Below are positions 9,740 through 18,862 of a stretch of DNA of 23,723 nucleotides, piece after piece. Made by a program: the position numbers and the translations under genes. The stretch is from contig PLZT01000419.1 of NCBI GenBank assembly GCA_003152255.1, forward strand, positions 5,569 to 29,291, written 5' to 3'. The stretch's first letter is position 1. The number at the start of each line of letters is the position of its first letter. Source of the DNA: Methylocystaceae bacterium (GTDB lineage: Bacteria > Pseudomonadota > Alphaproteobacteria > Rhizobiales > Beijerinckiaceae). The notes beneath the pieces were generated by a model, which had not been told where the DNA came from, ran no database searches, and saw nothing but the letters and a program-made list of their open reading frames with translations.

Positions 9740-10750
9740 ATGACTAGCGCCTTTATCTGCGGCGTGGCCGGCGTGGCGTTGACGGAAGAAGAGCGCGCTT
9801 TTTTGCGTCAGGCGCGGCCCTGGGGCGTGATTTTGTTCCGGCGGAACGTCGAATCGCGCACGCAGCTGCGCGCGCTAGCGGACTCTGTCCGCGAGGCGCT
9901 TGGCGACGCCAGTGCGCCTATCCTGGTCGATCAGGAGGGCGGGCGGGTGCAGCGCCTGGCCCCGCCGCATTGGCGCGGCTATCCGTCCGCCGCCGCCTTC
10001 GAGCGCGCGGCTTCGAGCGTCGGGGGGGCGGAACGCCTCGCCTGGCTCGGCGCGCGGCTAATCGCCCATGATCTACGCGAAGTCGGAATCACCATCGACT
10101 GCCTGCCGGTGCTGGACGCCCCTCGACCCGGCGCGCATGGCGTCATCGGGGATCGCGCCTATAGCGACGACCCTGAAAGCGTCGCGCGCATCGGCCGCGC
10201 GGCCGCGCGGGGGCTGCTCGACGGCGGCGTCTCGCCTGTCATGAAACATATTCCCGGCCATGGGCGCGCTCGCGCCGACAGCCATTTGGAACTGCCGGTG
10301 GTCGAGGCGTCGCGCGCCGAATTGGAACGCGTCGATTTCGCGCCCTTCATCGCCAACGCCGATCTGCCGATCGCCATGACGGCGCACGTCGTCTACACGG
10401 CGCTCGATCCCGCCATGCCCGGCACTTTGTCAAAAACGGTGATTCGCGAAGCGATTCGCGGCGCGATTGGCTTCGACGGCCTGCTTATGACGGACGATTT
10501 GTCGATGAAGGCCCTTCAAGGGGACTTCCGCCAGCGGGCGGAAGCCGCCATCGCGGCGGGTTGCGACATTGTGCTTCACTGCAACGGCGATCTCGACGAA
10601 GCGCGCGCAGTGGCGGAGGGCGCGCCAGTTCTGACCGGACGCCCGCTCGCCCGGGCGGACGCGGCGCTGGAAGCTTCAGCTCGCATCGAGGATTTTAATC
10701 CTGTGGATGGCGCCCGCGAATTCGACGCCGCGCTTGCGATGACGGCCTAA
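9740..10750 (+). CDS. nagZ: Beta-N-acetylhexosaminidase NagZ (GH3)
   Basis: This 336-residue cytoplasmic GH3 enzyme removes GlcNAc from GlcNAc-1,6-anhydroMurNAc peptides during peptidoglycan recycling. Visible signatures are DQEGGRVQRL, the catalytic loop KHIPGHGRARADSH (K169, H170, H174) with the Asp/His pair used as general acid-base in NagZ, and LLMTDDLSMKAL, where D252 of the DD pair is the likely nucleophile. The frame is open from 9644 but that part overlaps the SPOR gene. ATG 9740 is preceded by GGAGG at 9727-9731 with 8-base spacing and gives MTSAFICGVAG, a good family start. AnmK, another recycling enzyme, is encoded at 20951-22069. NagZ next to scpA is a common Rhizobiales arrangement. 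Confidence 0.95.
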   Translation: MTSAFICGVAGVALTEEERAFLRQARPWGVILFRRNVESRTQLRALADSVREALGDASAPILVDQEGGRVQRLAPPHWRGYPSAAAFERAASSVGGAERLAWLGARLIAHDLREVGITIDCLPVLDAPRPGAHGVIGDRAYSDDPESVARIGRAAARGLLDGGVSPVMKHIPGHGRARADSHLELPVVEASRAELERVDFAPFIANADLPIAMTAHVVYTALDPAMPGTLSKTVIREAIRGAIGFDGLLMTDDLSMKALQGDFRQRAEAAIAAGCDIVLHCNGDLDEARAVAEGAPVLTGRPLARADAALEASARIEDFNPVDGAREFDAALAMTA

Positions 10751-10771
10751 AAGGCCCAATCTCCGCTGCTC

Positions 10772-10789
10772 GGGGCGGTTGGAAGCCCC
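10772..10789 (+). promoter_or_regulatory. Hairpin overlapping the scpA ribosome-binding site
   Basis: GGGGC (10772-10776) can pair with GCCCC (10785-10789), leaving loop GGTTGGAA. The likely Shine-Dalgarno GGAAG (10781-10785) lies mostly in the loop, 6 bases before the GTG start at 10792. It may modulate scpA translation. A 5-bp GC stem also occurs by chance in such GC-rich DNA. Confidence 0.25.
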
Positions 10790-10791
10790 AG

Positions 10792-11625
10792 GTGGAGAGC
10801 AATGCGGGAATGGCGCGGGAACTGGCGTTCGAGACGACGACCGAAGCAGAGCGGGGCGAAAGCGAACCCGCTTTTCTGGTTGACGTAGACGGATTCGAGG
10901 GCCCGCTCGACCTATTGCTGGAACTCGCGCGCCGGCAGAAAGTCGATCTGGCCCGGATTTCCATTCTCGCGCTCGCCGAGCAATATCTCGAATTCATCGA
11001 GGCGGCGCGGCGCGTGCGGTTGGAACTCGCCGCTGACTATCTCGTGATGGCCGCCTGGCTCGCCTACCTGAAATCGCGGCTGCTGTTGCCCGAGCCGCCC
11101 AAGGGCGAGGAGCCGTCCGCCGCCGATCTCGCCAGCGCCCTGGCCGATCGGTTGCGGCGACTGGAAGCGATCCGCCGCGCCGCCGACGCGCTAACGGAGC
11201 GCGCGAGGCTCGGACGCGACATGTTTTTGCGCGGCGCGGGCGAGGGGCTGGAAACAACTTCGTCCACGCGTTTTCGGGCCAATCTGTTCGATCTGCTCTC
11301 GGCCTACGCCCGCCAACGCCAGAAAGGCGCGATCTCGAAGGTCACGCTGCGCCAACGCAGCGTTTGGTCGCTGGCCGAAGCGCGGGAGGCGTTGGAACGA
11401 CTCGCCGGAGCGGCGCTGGAATGGACCGTGCTGGACGATTTCCTGATACAGTTTTGCGTCGATCCGACGACGGCGCGCACGGTGCGGGCGTCCGCCTTTT
11501 CGGCCTCGCTGGAGATGGTCCGCGAGGGGCGTTTCCATATGCGCCAGGATCGCGCTTTTTCGCCAATTTGGGTCAGGCGCCGGGAGCCAGTTGCGGAGGC
11601 GGACGGGTCCAGCGCCGCGTCGTGA
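10792..11625 (+). CDS. scpA: Segregation and condensation protein A
   Basis: This 277-residue protein is the kleisin subunit of the Smc-ScpAB condensin that compacts and helps separate chromosomes. The N-terminus has the hallmark VDGFEGPLDLLLELARRQKV and LARISILALAEQYLEF, which binds the Smc neck; a central Arg-rich helical region and a C-terminal winged helix (SLEMVREGRFHMRQDRAFSPI) follow. I use GTG 10792 because GGAAG at 10781-10785 is 6 bases upstream. ATG 10810 is an alternative but is poorly placed relative to a ribosome-binding site. scpB follows after 45 bases, so the two are almost certainly one transcript with nagZ. Confidence 0.93.
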   Translation: MESNAGMARELAFETTTEAERGESEPAFLVDVDGFEGPLDLLLELARRQKVDLARISILALAEQYLEFIEAARRVRLELAADYLVMAAWLAYLKSRLLLPEPPKGEEPSAADLASALADRLRRLEAIRRAADALTERARLGRDMFLRGAGEGLETTSSTRFRANLFDLLSAYARQRQKGAISKVTLRQRSVWSLAEAREALERLAGAALEWTVLDDFLIQFCVDPTTARTVRASAFSASLEMVREGRFHMRQDRAFSPIWVRRREPVAEADGSSAAS

Positions 11626-11670
11626 CAAGCAGCGAGCGGGTTATCATCTATCGTCAACGGGAGGAGCGCA

Positions 11671-12417
11671 TTGGCGCCGGCCGCTAAGACAATCGAGTTG
11701 TTCGACGCGACGAGCGACGAGGCCATCGGGCGCGCCGAGGATAACTTGGCGGCCGCGGTCCGCATCGCCGAGGCGCTGCTGTTCGCCGCTAGCGAACCTG
11801 TCGACGAGGCGGAGATCGCGCGACGATTGCCGGACGGCGTCCATGTCGTGGCGGCGCTTGAGCGGCTGCGGGCGGATTTCGCCTCGCGCGGGGTTAATCT
11901 CGCGCGCGCCGGGAAGAAATGGTTTTTTCGCACGGCGCCGGACCTCGCTTATGTTCTGGCGCGCCAGCGCGTCGAGGAGAGGAAGCTGTCGCGCGCCGCG
12001 CTGGAGACATTGGCGATCGTCGCCTATCACCAGCCGGTGACCCGCGCCGAAATCGAAGAGTTGCGCGGCGTCGCCATCTCCAAGGGCACGCTGGACGTTT
12101 TGCTGGAAACCGGCTGGGTGCGTCTGCGTGGACGCCGGCGGGCGCCGGGGCGTCCGATCACCTATGGCACGACCGAGAATTTTCTGATGCATTTTGGCCT
12201 GGAGCAGATCGGCGATCTGCCGGGGCTCGACGAATTGAAAGGCGCGGGCCTCTTCGACGGGCGCCTGCCGAAGGACTTCCGCATGCCGCAGCCCTCCGAC
12301 GATTCGGCGCTCGCCGAGGACGAGGAGCCGCTGGAGGCGGACGCGCCAGCCCTGCTCGAAATGGAGTTTCTCGACGAGGCCGAGCCGCTGGAGACGCCGG
12401 ACGGCGACGACATATAA
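11671..12417 (+). CDS. scpB: Segregation and condensation protein B
   Basis: This 248-residue protein is the second kleisin-binding subunit of the Smc-ScpAB complex; it forms dimers of tandem winged helices. Visible signatures are AVRIAEALLFAASEPV at the start of the first winged helix, and ALETLAIVAYHQPVTRAEIEELRG then LDVLLETGWVRLRGRR in the second, followed by TYGTTENFLMHFGLEQIGDLPGLDELK. The acidic tail (about 207-248) is variable in the family. The start is a TTG at 11671: a strong GGGAGG at 11659-11664 is spaced correctly, and no better ATG/GTG lies upstream in this frame near the scpA stop. Confidence 0.93.
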   Translation: MAPAAKTIELFDATSDEAIGRAEDNLAAAVRIAEALLFAASEPVDEAEIARRLPDGVHVVAALERLRADFASRGVNLARAGKKWFFRTAPDLAYVLARQRVEERKLSRAALETLAIVAYHQPVTRAEIEELRGVAISKGTLDVLLETGWVRLRGRRRAPGRPITYGTTENFLMHFGLEQIGDLPGLDELKGAGLFDGRLPKDFRMPQPSDDSALAEDEEPLEADAPALLEMEFLDEAEPLETPDGDDI

Positions 12418-12453
12418 CGGGCAAGCGACGCCGAAGGGGCCGCTGGAAATGGC

Positions 12454-13680
12454 GTGACGGGCAACATGGACAGACGATCTTTGCTCGGCCGCTTGGGCGG
12501 CGTGGTCGCTGGCGCGGCCCTGGCGAATTTAATGTCGCCGTTCGGCGCGCGCGCGCGAGGCGTGACGACGCTGCCATTCGCCAATGGCGACCGGCCGCTC
12601 GTTCGCTACCCCGGCAAGCGGCCGCTCATTCAACTCACCGCCCGCCCGCCGCAACTGGAAACGCCGTTTTCCGTTTTCGACGAGAGCGTGATCACCCCAA
12701 ACGACGCCTTCTTCGTGCGGTATCATCTGAGCGACATTCCGCTCTCCATTGATCCCGAGGCTTTTCGTCTGGAAGTGAAGGGCAAGGTGGACCGCTCGCT
12801 TTCGCTGTCTTTGGCCGATCTTAAAACCGGCTTCGAGCCGATCGAATTCGTCGCCGTCCATCAATGCTCGGGAAACAGCCGCGGATTCGTCGAGCCGCGC
12901 GTCGCCGGCGGACAACTTGGGCATGGCGCCATGGGCAACGCCCGCTGGCGCGGCGTTCCGCTAAAGGCCGTCCTCGACCGCGCCGGCGTTCAGGCTGGAA
13001 GCCGGCAGGTCACCCTCAACGGGCTCGACAGGCCGGCGCTGACGGAAACGCCCGACTTTGTGAAGGCGCTCGATCTCGATCACGCCCGCGATGGGGAGGT
13101 CATGATCGCTTACGCGATGAACGGCGAGGATCTGCCCTGGCTCAACGGCTTCCCTCTCCGGCTGGTCGTTCCCGGATATTACGGCACGTATTGGGTCAAG
13201 CATTTGAACGAGATCACGGTGATCGACCACGTTTTCGACGGCTTTTGGATGGCGAGCGCCTATCGCATGCCCGACAATGACTGCGCCTGCGTCGAACCAG
13301 GGCAGGGGGCGGTCGCGACCGTTCCGGTGCGTCGCTTCAACGTTCGTTCCTTCATCACGAATCTCGCCGAAGGCGACAAGGTGAAAGCCGAGGCTCCAAC
13401 GCTGGTGAAGGGAATCGCCTTCGACGGCGGTTACGGCATAAGCGATGTGCTGATGTCGTGGGACGGGGGTCAGAACTGGAGCGAGACGCGTCTTGGCTCC
13501 GACCTTGGCCGTTACTCCTTCCGCGAATGGCGAACCGAGCTGCGGCTGCCCGCCGGAACATACGAGTTGAAGGTGCGCGCGATCAACCGCATCGGCCAAT
13601 CGCAGCCAATGACCCCTTTGTGGAATCCTCCCGGCTATCTGCGCAACGTCGTCGAGACCGTGCGCGTGGTCGCGGCGTGA
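12454..13680 (+). CDS. sorA: Sulfite dehydrogenase (cytochrome c) molybdenum subunit SorA, Tat-exported
   Basis: This 408-residue protein is a periplasmic sulfite oxidase of the SorA/SoxC type. It oxidises sulfite to sulfate and passes electrons to cytochrome c. The N-terminus has a twin-arginine signal (MDRRSLLGRLGGVVAGAAL). The molybdopterin domain (about 55-270) contains the cofactor-binding Cys138 in VAVHQCSGNSRGF, then RVAGGQLGHGAMGNARWRGV and LVVPGYYGTYWVKHLNEIT. A C-terminal Mo-co dimerisation domain has GIAFDGGYGI, SWDGGQNW and WNPPGYLRNVVETV. The small cytochrome c gene next to it points to SorAB rather than SoxCD. GTG 12454 has TGGAAA upstream; ATG 12466 is an equally possible start that keeps the Tat motif. 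The location between scpB and tatA is unusual, and SorA is a natural client of the adjacent Tat exporter. Confidence 0.9.
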   Translation: MTGNMDRRSLLGRLGGVVAGAALANLMSPFGARARGVTTLPFANGDRPLVRYPGKRPLIQLTARPPQLETPFSVFDESVITPNDAFFVRYHLSDIPLSIDPEAFRLEVKGKVDRSLSLSLADLKTGFEPIEFVAVHQCSGNSRGFVEPRVAGGQLGHGAMGNARWRGVPLKAVLDRAGVQAGSRQVTLNGLDRPALTETPDFVKALDLDHARDGEVMIAYAMNGEDLPWLNGFPLRLVVPGYYGTYWVKHLNEITVIDHVFDGFWMASAYRMPDNDCACVEPGQGAVATVPVRRFNVRSFITNLAEGDKVKAEAPTLVKGIAFDGGYGISDVLMSWDGGQNWSETRLGSDLGRYSFREWRTELRLPAGTYELKVRAINRIGQSQPMTPLWNPPGYLRNVVETVRVVAA

Positions 13681-13695
13681 ACGGAGAAGGCGGCG

Positions 13696-13995
13696 ATGCG
13701 AAATTTCCCGCTTTCCCTTTTCATCCTGGTCCTGCTGGCGCAGGCGAGCGACACCGAGCCCTTGACCTATGTGCTCCCCGAGGAAACCGCGACGCTGCGT
13801 CCCGGTCCCGGTGTGGAGACGGCGCAAAATAACTGCATGTCGTGTCATTCGGTCGACTATATCAACACGCAGCCGCCCCGGCGCGGGAGCGAGTTTTGGG
13901 AAGCCGAGGTCAAGAAGATGATCAAATCCTACCACGCGCCCATAAGCGAGGTGGATGCGAAAACGATCGCTGACTATTTGGCCAAGACATATTAG
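13696..13995 (+). CDS. sorB: Sulfite dehydrogenase cytochrome c subunit SorB-like
   Basis: This 99-residue protein has a short signal peptide (MRNFPLSLFILVLLAQASD) and one c-type heme site CMSCH (C47, C50, H51). M75 in KKMIKSYHAP is the likely sixth heme ligand. Size and motif order fit the small SorB subunit of Starkeya-type sulfite dehydrogenase, which accepts electrons from SorA. The gene starts 15 bases after the sorA stop with GGAGA upstream, so the two are co-translated and probably co-expressed. Maturation needs the Ccm system. It may alternatively be described simply as a small monoheme cytochrome c; context favours SorB. Confidence 0.88.
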   Translation: MRNFPLSLFILVLLAQASDTEPLTYVLPEETATLRPGPGVETAQNNCMSCHSVDYINTQPPRRGSEFWEAEVKKMIKSYHAPISEVDAKTIADYLAKTY

Positions 13996-14112
13996 CGGTC
14001 TCGCGCCATCGAGTTCCGCTCAGGCCACGCCGCCCCGTCGTTCTGCTCGGGGAAATCGAGGATTGTTCTTGTTTTTACGCGACGGGCGTCCTAATTTCCC
14101 GGTCAAATAACG

Positions 14113-14128
14113 GGTTGCAATCGCAACC
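14113..14128. promoter_or_regulatory. Small inverted repeat upstream of tatA
   Basis: GGTTGC (14113-14118) is inverted as GCAACC (14123-14128) with a 4-base spacer, 24 bases before the tatA start, in the 156-bp gap after sorB. It may be an operator or a 5' UTR hairpin. This gap is the largest in the sorAB-tatABC run, so a promoter for tatABC could lie here. Confidence 0.3.
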
Positions 14129-14151
14129 TGGACGTTTCTGGAGGTTGCGCC

Positions 14152-14394
14152 ATGGGTGGTCTGTCCATCTGGCATTGGATCATCGTCGGCGGCGTGGTGT
14201 TCGTGCTGTTTGGCGGCAAGTTCAAGATTTCCGACGTGATGACCGACGTCGCCAAGGGCATTAAGGCCTTTAAGAAGGGCATGGCGGAGGACGAGGCGAC
14301 CGCTTCGACTTCCGAGGAGGCTCCCAAGTCGGTCGAGAGTCTGCCGCGGGACCACGCGGCCCTCGACAAGGCGGGCGACGCCAAGAAGCTGTAA
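14152..14394 (+). CDS. tatA: Sec-independent protein translocase TatA
   Basis: This 80-residue protein has the TatA plan: a very short N-terminus, one membrane helix ([17 protein letters not shown]), the FGG-K hinge, an amphipathic helix ([20 protein letters not shown]) and an acidic, unstructured tail. TatA oligomerises to form the passage for folded proteins recruited by TatBC. GGAGG at 14140-14144 lies 7 bases before the ATG. It begins the tatABC cluster and follows the genes of the Tat client SorA and its partner SorB. Confidence 0.96.
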   Translation: MGGLSIWHWIIVGGVVFVLFGGKFKISDVMTDVAKGIKAFKKGMAEDEATASTSEEAPKSVESLPRDHAALDKAGDAKKL

Positions 14395-14455
14395 GGCTCG
14401 ATGTTTCGCCTCGGCCATCGCGCCGCTTTCCCGCCACGCTTGCGCGGATAGACAA

Positions 14456-14806
14456 ATGTTCGATTTCGACGCCGGCAAGCTGATTGTCATCGGCATCGTC
14501 GCCCTCGTGGCGATTCCGTCGAAGGATTTGCCGCGCGTGTTGCGGCAGCTTGGGCAGTTGACCGGCAAGATGCGGCGCATGGCCGCGGAGTTTCAGGGCC
14601 AGTTCATGGATGCGATGCGCGAGGCCGAACTGCACGATTTGAAGAAAGACCTCGAAAAGGAAGTCGACTCGGCCGTGAAGGGCGTCGGGCTGAACGGCTC
14701 CTTCGATCCGATGGAGCAGGCGCGCAAGCAAATCGCCGACACGGTCGAGGGGCCCAAGAAATTGGCGGATGCGCCGGCCGCGCGCAAGGAAGAGCCCGGC
14801 GCATGA
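14456..14806 (+). CDS. tatB: Sec-independent protein translocase TatB
   Basis: This 116-residue protein begins MFDFDAGKLIVIGIVALVAI, the TatB membrane helix, then PSKDLPRVLRQLGQLTGKMR, the hinge and amphipathic helix; the usual G-P before KDLP is here P-S. The following helical region with AAEFQGQFMDAMREAEL is typical of alphaproteobacterial TatB. TatB with TatC forms the receptor for twin-arginine signal peptides. The tail is shorter than in many homologues. The gene ends in an ATGA overlap with tatC, so translation of the two is coupled. Confidence 0.94.
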   Translation: MFDFDAGKLIVIGIVALVAIPSKDLPRVLRQLGQLTGKMRRMAAEFQGQFMDAMREAELHDLKKDLEKEVDSAVKGVGLNGSFDPMEQARKQIADTVEGPKKLADAPAARKEEPGA

Positions 14807-15591
14807 GCGACGCCGATATCGAGGCCACCAAGGCGCCGTTGATCGAGCATCTGATGGAGCTGCGCGAACGGTTGATCCGGGCGCTGCTGGCATTCCTCGT
14901 GATGTTCTTGATCTCCTTCTACTTCGCCAAGGATATTTATAATCTTCTGGTCGTGCCCTATACGCATGTCGCGGGGCCGGAGGCGAGGCTCATCTACACG
15001 GCGCCGCAGGAATATTTTTTCACGCAAATGAAGGTCGCGTTGTTCACGGCGGCGTTTTTGTCCTGCCCGGTGGTGTTCAGCCAGCTTTACGCCTTCGTCG
15101 CGCCCGGCCTCTACAAGCATGAGCGCGCGGTGTTTCGGCCCTATCTCTTCGCGACGCCAATCTTTTTCGCGGCCGGCGCCTTGCTGGTCTATTTCGTCGT
15201 GATGCCCAATCTGCTGCGCTTTTTCATTGGCATGCAGCAGGCCAACGAGCCGGGCCGCGCGCAGATCGAGCTTTTGCCGCGCGTTTCCGAATATTTGTCG
15301 CTGATCATGACGCTGGTGCTGGCCTTCGGCATCGTTTTTCAACTGCCCGTCGTGCTGACGCTGCTCGGGCAGGTCGGCATCGTCTCCTCGCAATTTCTGG
15401 CGGAAAAGCGCCGCTACGCAATCGTGCTGGTGTTCATCGTCGCGGCCATTCTGACCCCTCCCGACGTGTTCAGCCAGCTCGCCTTGGCCGTTCCCGGGAT
15501 ATTGCTCTACGAGGCGTCGATCTTTTCCGTGCGGATGATCGAAAAGAAGCGCGCGGCGGCGCAGGCGTCGAGTAAAGGCGGCGCGGTTTAG
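14803..15591 (+). CDS. tatC: Sec-independent protein translocase TatC
   Basis: This 262-residue protein has six membrane helices and is the signal-peptide-binding core of the Tat translocase. The cytoplasmic N-terminus PLIEHLMELRERLIRALLAF carries the conserved segment that contacts the twin-arginine motif. Helix 2 is preceded by YTAPQEYFFTQMKVALF, and the region FRPYLFATPIFFAAGALLVYF and the later ILTPPDVFSQLALAVPGILLYE are typical. It overlaps tatB by four bases and is followed after 71 bases by serS. Confidence 0.97.
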   Translation: MSDADIEATKAPLIEHLMELRERLIRALLAFLVMFLISFYFAKDIYNLLVVPYTHVAGPEARLIYTAPQEYFFTQMKVALFTAAFLSCPVVFSQLYAFVAPGLYKHERAVFRPYLFATPIFFAAGALLVYFVVMPNLLRFFIGMQQANEPGRAQIELLPRVSEYLSLIMTLVLAFGIVFQLPVVLTLLGQVGIVSSQFLAEKRRYAIVLVFIVAAILTPPDVFSQLALAVPGILLYEASIFSVRMIEKKRAAAQASSKGGAV

Positions 15592-15602
15592 GGGCGGGTT
15601 GA

Positions 15603-17198
<1,596 letters not shown>

Positions 17199-17202
17199 AG
17201 TT

Positions 17203-17224
17203 CTTTCCCCGCTGACGGGGAAAG
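17203..17224 (+). terminator. Hairpin between serS and surE
   Basis: CTTTCCCCG (17203-17211) pairs perfectly with CGGGGAAAG (17216-17224) around the tetraloop CTGA. It starts 4 bases after the serS stop. No T run follows, so it may reduce rather than stop transcription into surE, or protect the serS mRNA end. Confidence 0.5.
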
Positions 17225-17257
17225 CGGGCAGGCGGCTATCGACGGTGAAGGAAACCC

Positions 17258-18028
17258 ATGCGCATTCTCGTCACCAATGACGACGGCATTCACGCGCCCG
17301 GCCTCGCCCTCGCCGAAAAAATTGCGCGCGAGATTTCCGACGACGTTTTCGTCGTCGCGCCCGAAAGCGACCAATCCGGCGTCGCCCATTCGCTGTCGCT
17401 GAGCGATCCGCTGCGTATGCGGGAAATTTCCCCGCGCCACTTCGCGATCAAGGGCACGCCGACCGATTGCGTCATCATGGGTGTGCATAAGATCCTGGAC
17501 CGCCCGCCGGACCTCGTGCTGTCCGGCGTCAACTGCGGCCAGAACGTCGCCGAGGACGTGACCTATTCCGGCACCATCGCCGCCGCGATGGAGGGGACGA
17601 TTCTCGGCATTCCCTCGATCGCCATGTCCCAGGTCTATGATTTTTTCTCGGGGCGTCAGTCCGTCGACTGGAGCTGCGCCGAAGGCCATGCCGCCTGCAT
17701 ATTGCGCAAGCTGATCGCGGTTGGCGTTCCCGCCAATGTACTGATGAACGTCAATTTTCCGCCCTGCCCGGCGCGGGAAGCGCGCGGCGTCGCGATTACG
17801 ATGCAGGGGCGACGCAGTAACGATTTGATGCGCATCGAAGACCGCAAGGACGGCCGCGGCAATCCCTATCACTGGATTTCCTTCCAGCGCGGGAATTTTA
17901 CGCCCGGCGCCGGCACCGACCTCGAAGCGCTGGAGCGAAACCAAATCTCGATCACGCCGATAAAGCTCGATTTCACCGACCATCCGACGGTGACATCGCT
18001 CGCGGCCGCGTTCGAGGCCGCGTCATGA
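17258..18028 (+). CDS. surE: 5'/3'-nucleotidase SurE
   Basis: This 256-residue metal-dependent phosphatase acts on nucleoside monophosphates and, in some species, short polyphosphate. The N-terminal MRILVTNDDGIHAPG carries the metal-binding DD pair (D8, D9). Family motifs VVAPESDQSG, SGVNCGQNVAEDVTYSGTIA and the GIPSIAMS segment follow. Length is normal. The ATG is preceded by GAAGGAAA. The stop overlaps the pcm start in an ATGA, the widespread surE-pcm pair linked to stationary-phase survival and protein repair. Confidence 0.96.
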   Translation: MRILVTNDDGIHAPGLALAEKIAREISDDVFVVAPESDQSGVAHSLSLSDPLRMREISPRHFAIKGTPTDCVIMGVHKILDRPPDLVLSGVNCGQNVAEDVTYSGTIAAAMEGTILGIPSIAMSQVYDFFSGRQSVDWSCAEGHAACILRKLIAVGVPANVLMNVNFPPCPAREARGVAITMQGRRSNDLMRIEDRKDGRGNPYHWISFQRGNFTPGAGTDLEALERNQISITPIKLDFTDHPTVTSLAAAFEAAS

Positions 18029-18711
18029 GTCAATCCTTCGGAACGGAGCCGCTCCCAGTCGAGCAGCGCGCCGCTCTGGCGTTGCAATTGCGCGGCGCCT
18101 CGGTGCGCGACGTGGCGGTCATGGGAGCCTTCGAGCGCGTTCCGCGCGAACTTTTCGCGCCGCATCGTTTTCGCGATCTCGCCAATCGCGACATGGCCCT
18201 GCCGATAGCCTGCGGTCAGACCATGCCGGCGCCCGCCGATCTCGCCCGCCGGATCGACGCGCTGGGCGCGGGACCCCAGCATCGCGTGCTGGAGATTGGC
18301 GCCGGCTCCGGCTACGGGGCGGCGGTTCTGTCGCGACTGGCCAGGGAGGTCGTGTCGATGGAGCGTTTCGAGACCCTGGCGATCGAGGCGTCTGGCCGGC
18401 TGTCCGCGCTCGCCATCCACAATGCGCGGGTGCTTTGCGAGGATGGGCTCGCGCCGGCGCGATCGATAGGCCTCTTCGACCGCATCATCATGCATCTATC
18501 CGTGGAAGACCCGCCGATGGCGGTTCTGGACCTGCTCGCGCCTGGCGGCGTCATGGTGTTCGGGCGCTTTCTCGCGAGCGCGCCTGGCCAGCGCCGGCGG
18601 TCTCGCCTAATCCGGCTAGAGCGCTCCGCGAATGGCGAGATGTTCAGCGAGACGGACAAGGGCCCTTGCCGCTTGAGCGGCGCCATCGCCGGGCGGGCGC
18701 TTTCTTTATGA
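18025..18711 (+). CDS. pcm: Protein-L-isoaspartate O-methyltransferase
   Basis: This 228-residue SAM-dependent methyltransferase repairs proteins by methylating isoaspartyl residues. The SAM-binding motif LEIGAGSGYG is at 89-98. The upstream MGAFERVPRELF and the ALPIACGQTMPAP segment (usually IGxGQTIS/MPAP) are family signatures. The segment after DRIIMHLSVEDPP and LLAPGGVMVFG matches the family core. It has ALPIACGQ where most members have an alcohol or Gly at the third position, a mild variation. It overlaps surE by four bases and is probably translationally coupled to it. Confidence 0.93.
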   Translation: MSQSFGTEPLPVEQRAALALQLRGASVRDVAVMGAFERVPRELFAPHRFRDLANRDMALPIACGQTMPAPADLARRIDALGAGPQHRVLEIGAGSGYGAAVLSRLAREVVSMERFETLAIEASGRLSALAIHNARVLCEDGLAPARSIGLFDRIIMHLSVEDPPMAVLDLLAPGGVMVFGRFLASAPGQRRRSRLIRLERSANGEMFSETDKGPCRLSGAIAGRALSL

Positions 18712-18735
18712 ATAATTAAAAATCTTGGTCCGTGA

Positions 18736-18830
18736 CTGGTTAATATCAGAGACAAACCGCTTTTTTTATCTTTCGCCGAAGCCTTCGATTCATCTTAAAC
18801 GCTCCCTTAACCCGTGGCTGGTTACATCAG
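18736..18830. repeat. Imperfect direct repeat in the pcm - LysM/M23 gap
   Basis: CTGGTTAATATCAG (18736-18749) recurs as CTGGTTACATCAG at 18818-18830, each preceded by CGTG(A/G) and followed by G(A)GAC. The starts are 82 bases apart. A T7 run (about 18760-18766) and TTAA boxes lie between them. TTAA pairs are reminiscent of CtrA sites (TTAA-N7-TTAA), but the one here, TTAAACGCTCCCTTAA, has an 8-base spacer, so CtrA binding is only a guess. Confidence 0.4.
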
Positions 18831-18842
18831 GACGTTGATGTA
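18823..18842. promoter_or_regulatory. Perfect inverted repeat upstream of the LysM/M23 gene
   Basis: TACATCA (18823-18829) and TGATGTA (18836-18842) form a perfect 7-bp inverted repeat around GGACGT. It ends 20 bases before the start codon at 18863 and overlaps the second copy of the CTGGTTA repeat. It could be an operator for a dimeric regulator or a leader hairpin close to the ribosome-binding site. Confidence 0.5.
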
Positions 18843-18862
18843 GCGTTCCAGTGGGTTGAGTC

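Noticed and set aside
18793..18812. Canonical CtrA site TTAA-N7-TTAA upstream of the LysM/M23 gene
   Set aside because: The spacer between the two TTAA boxes counts 8, not 7, so I do not call it as a site.
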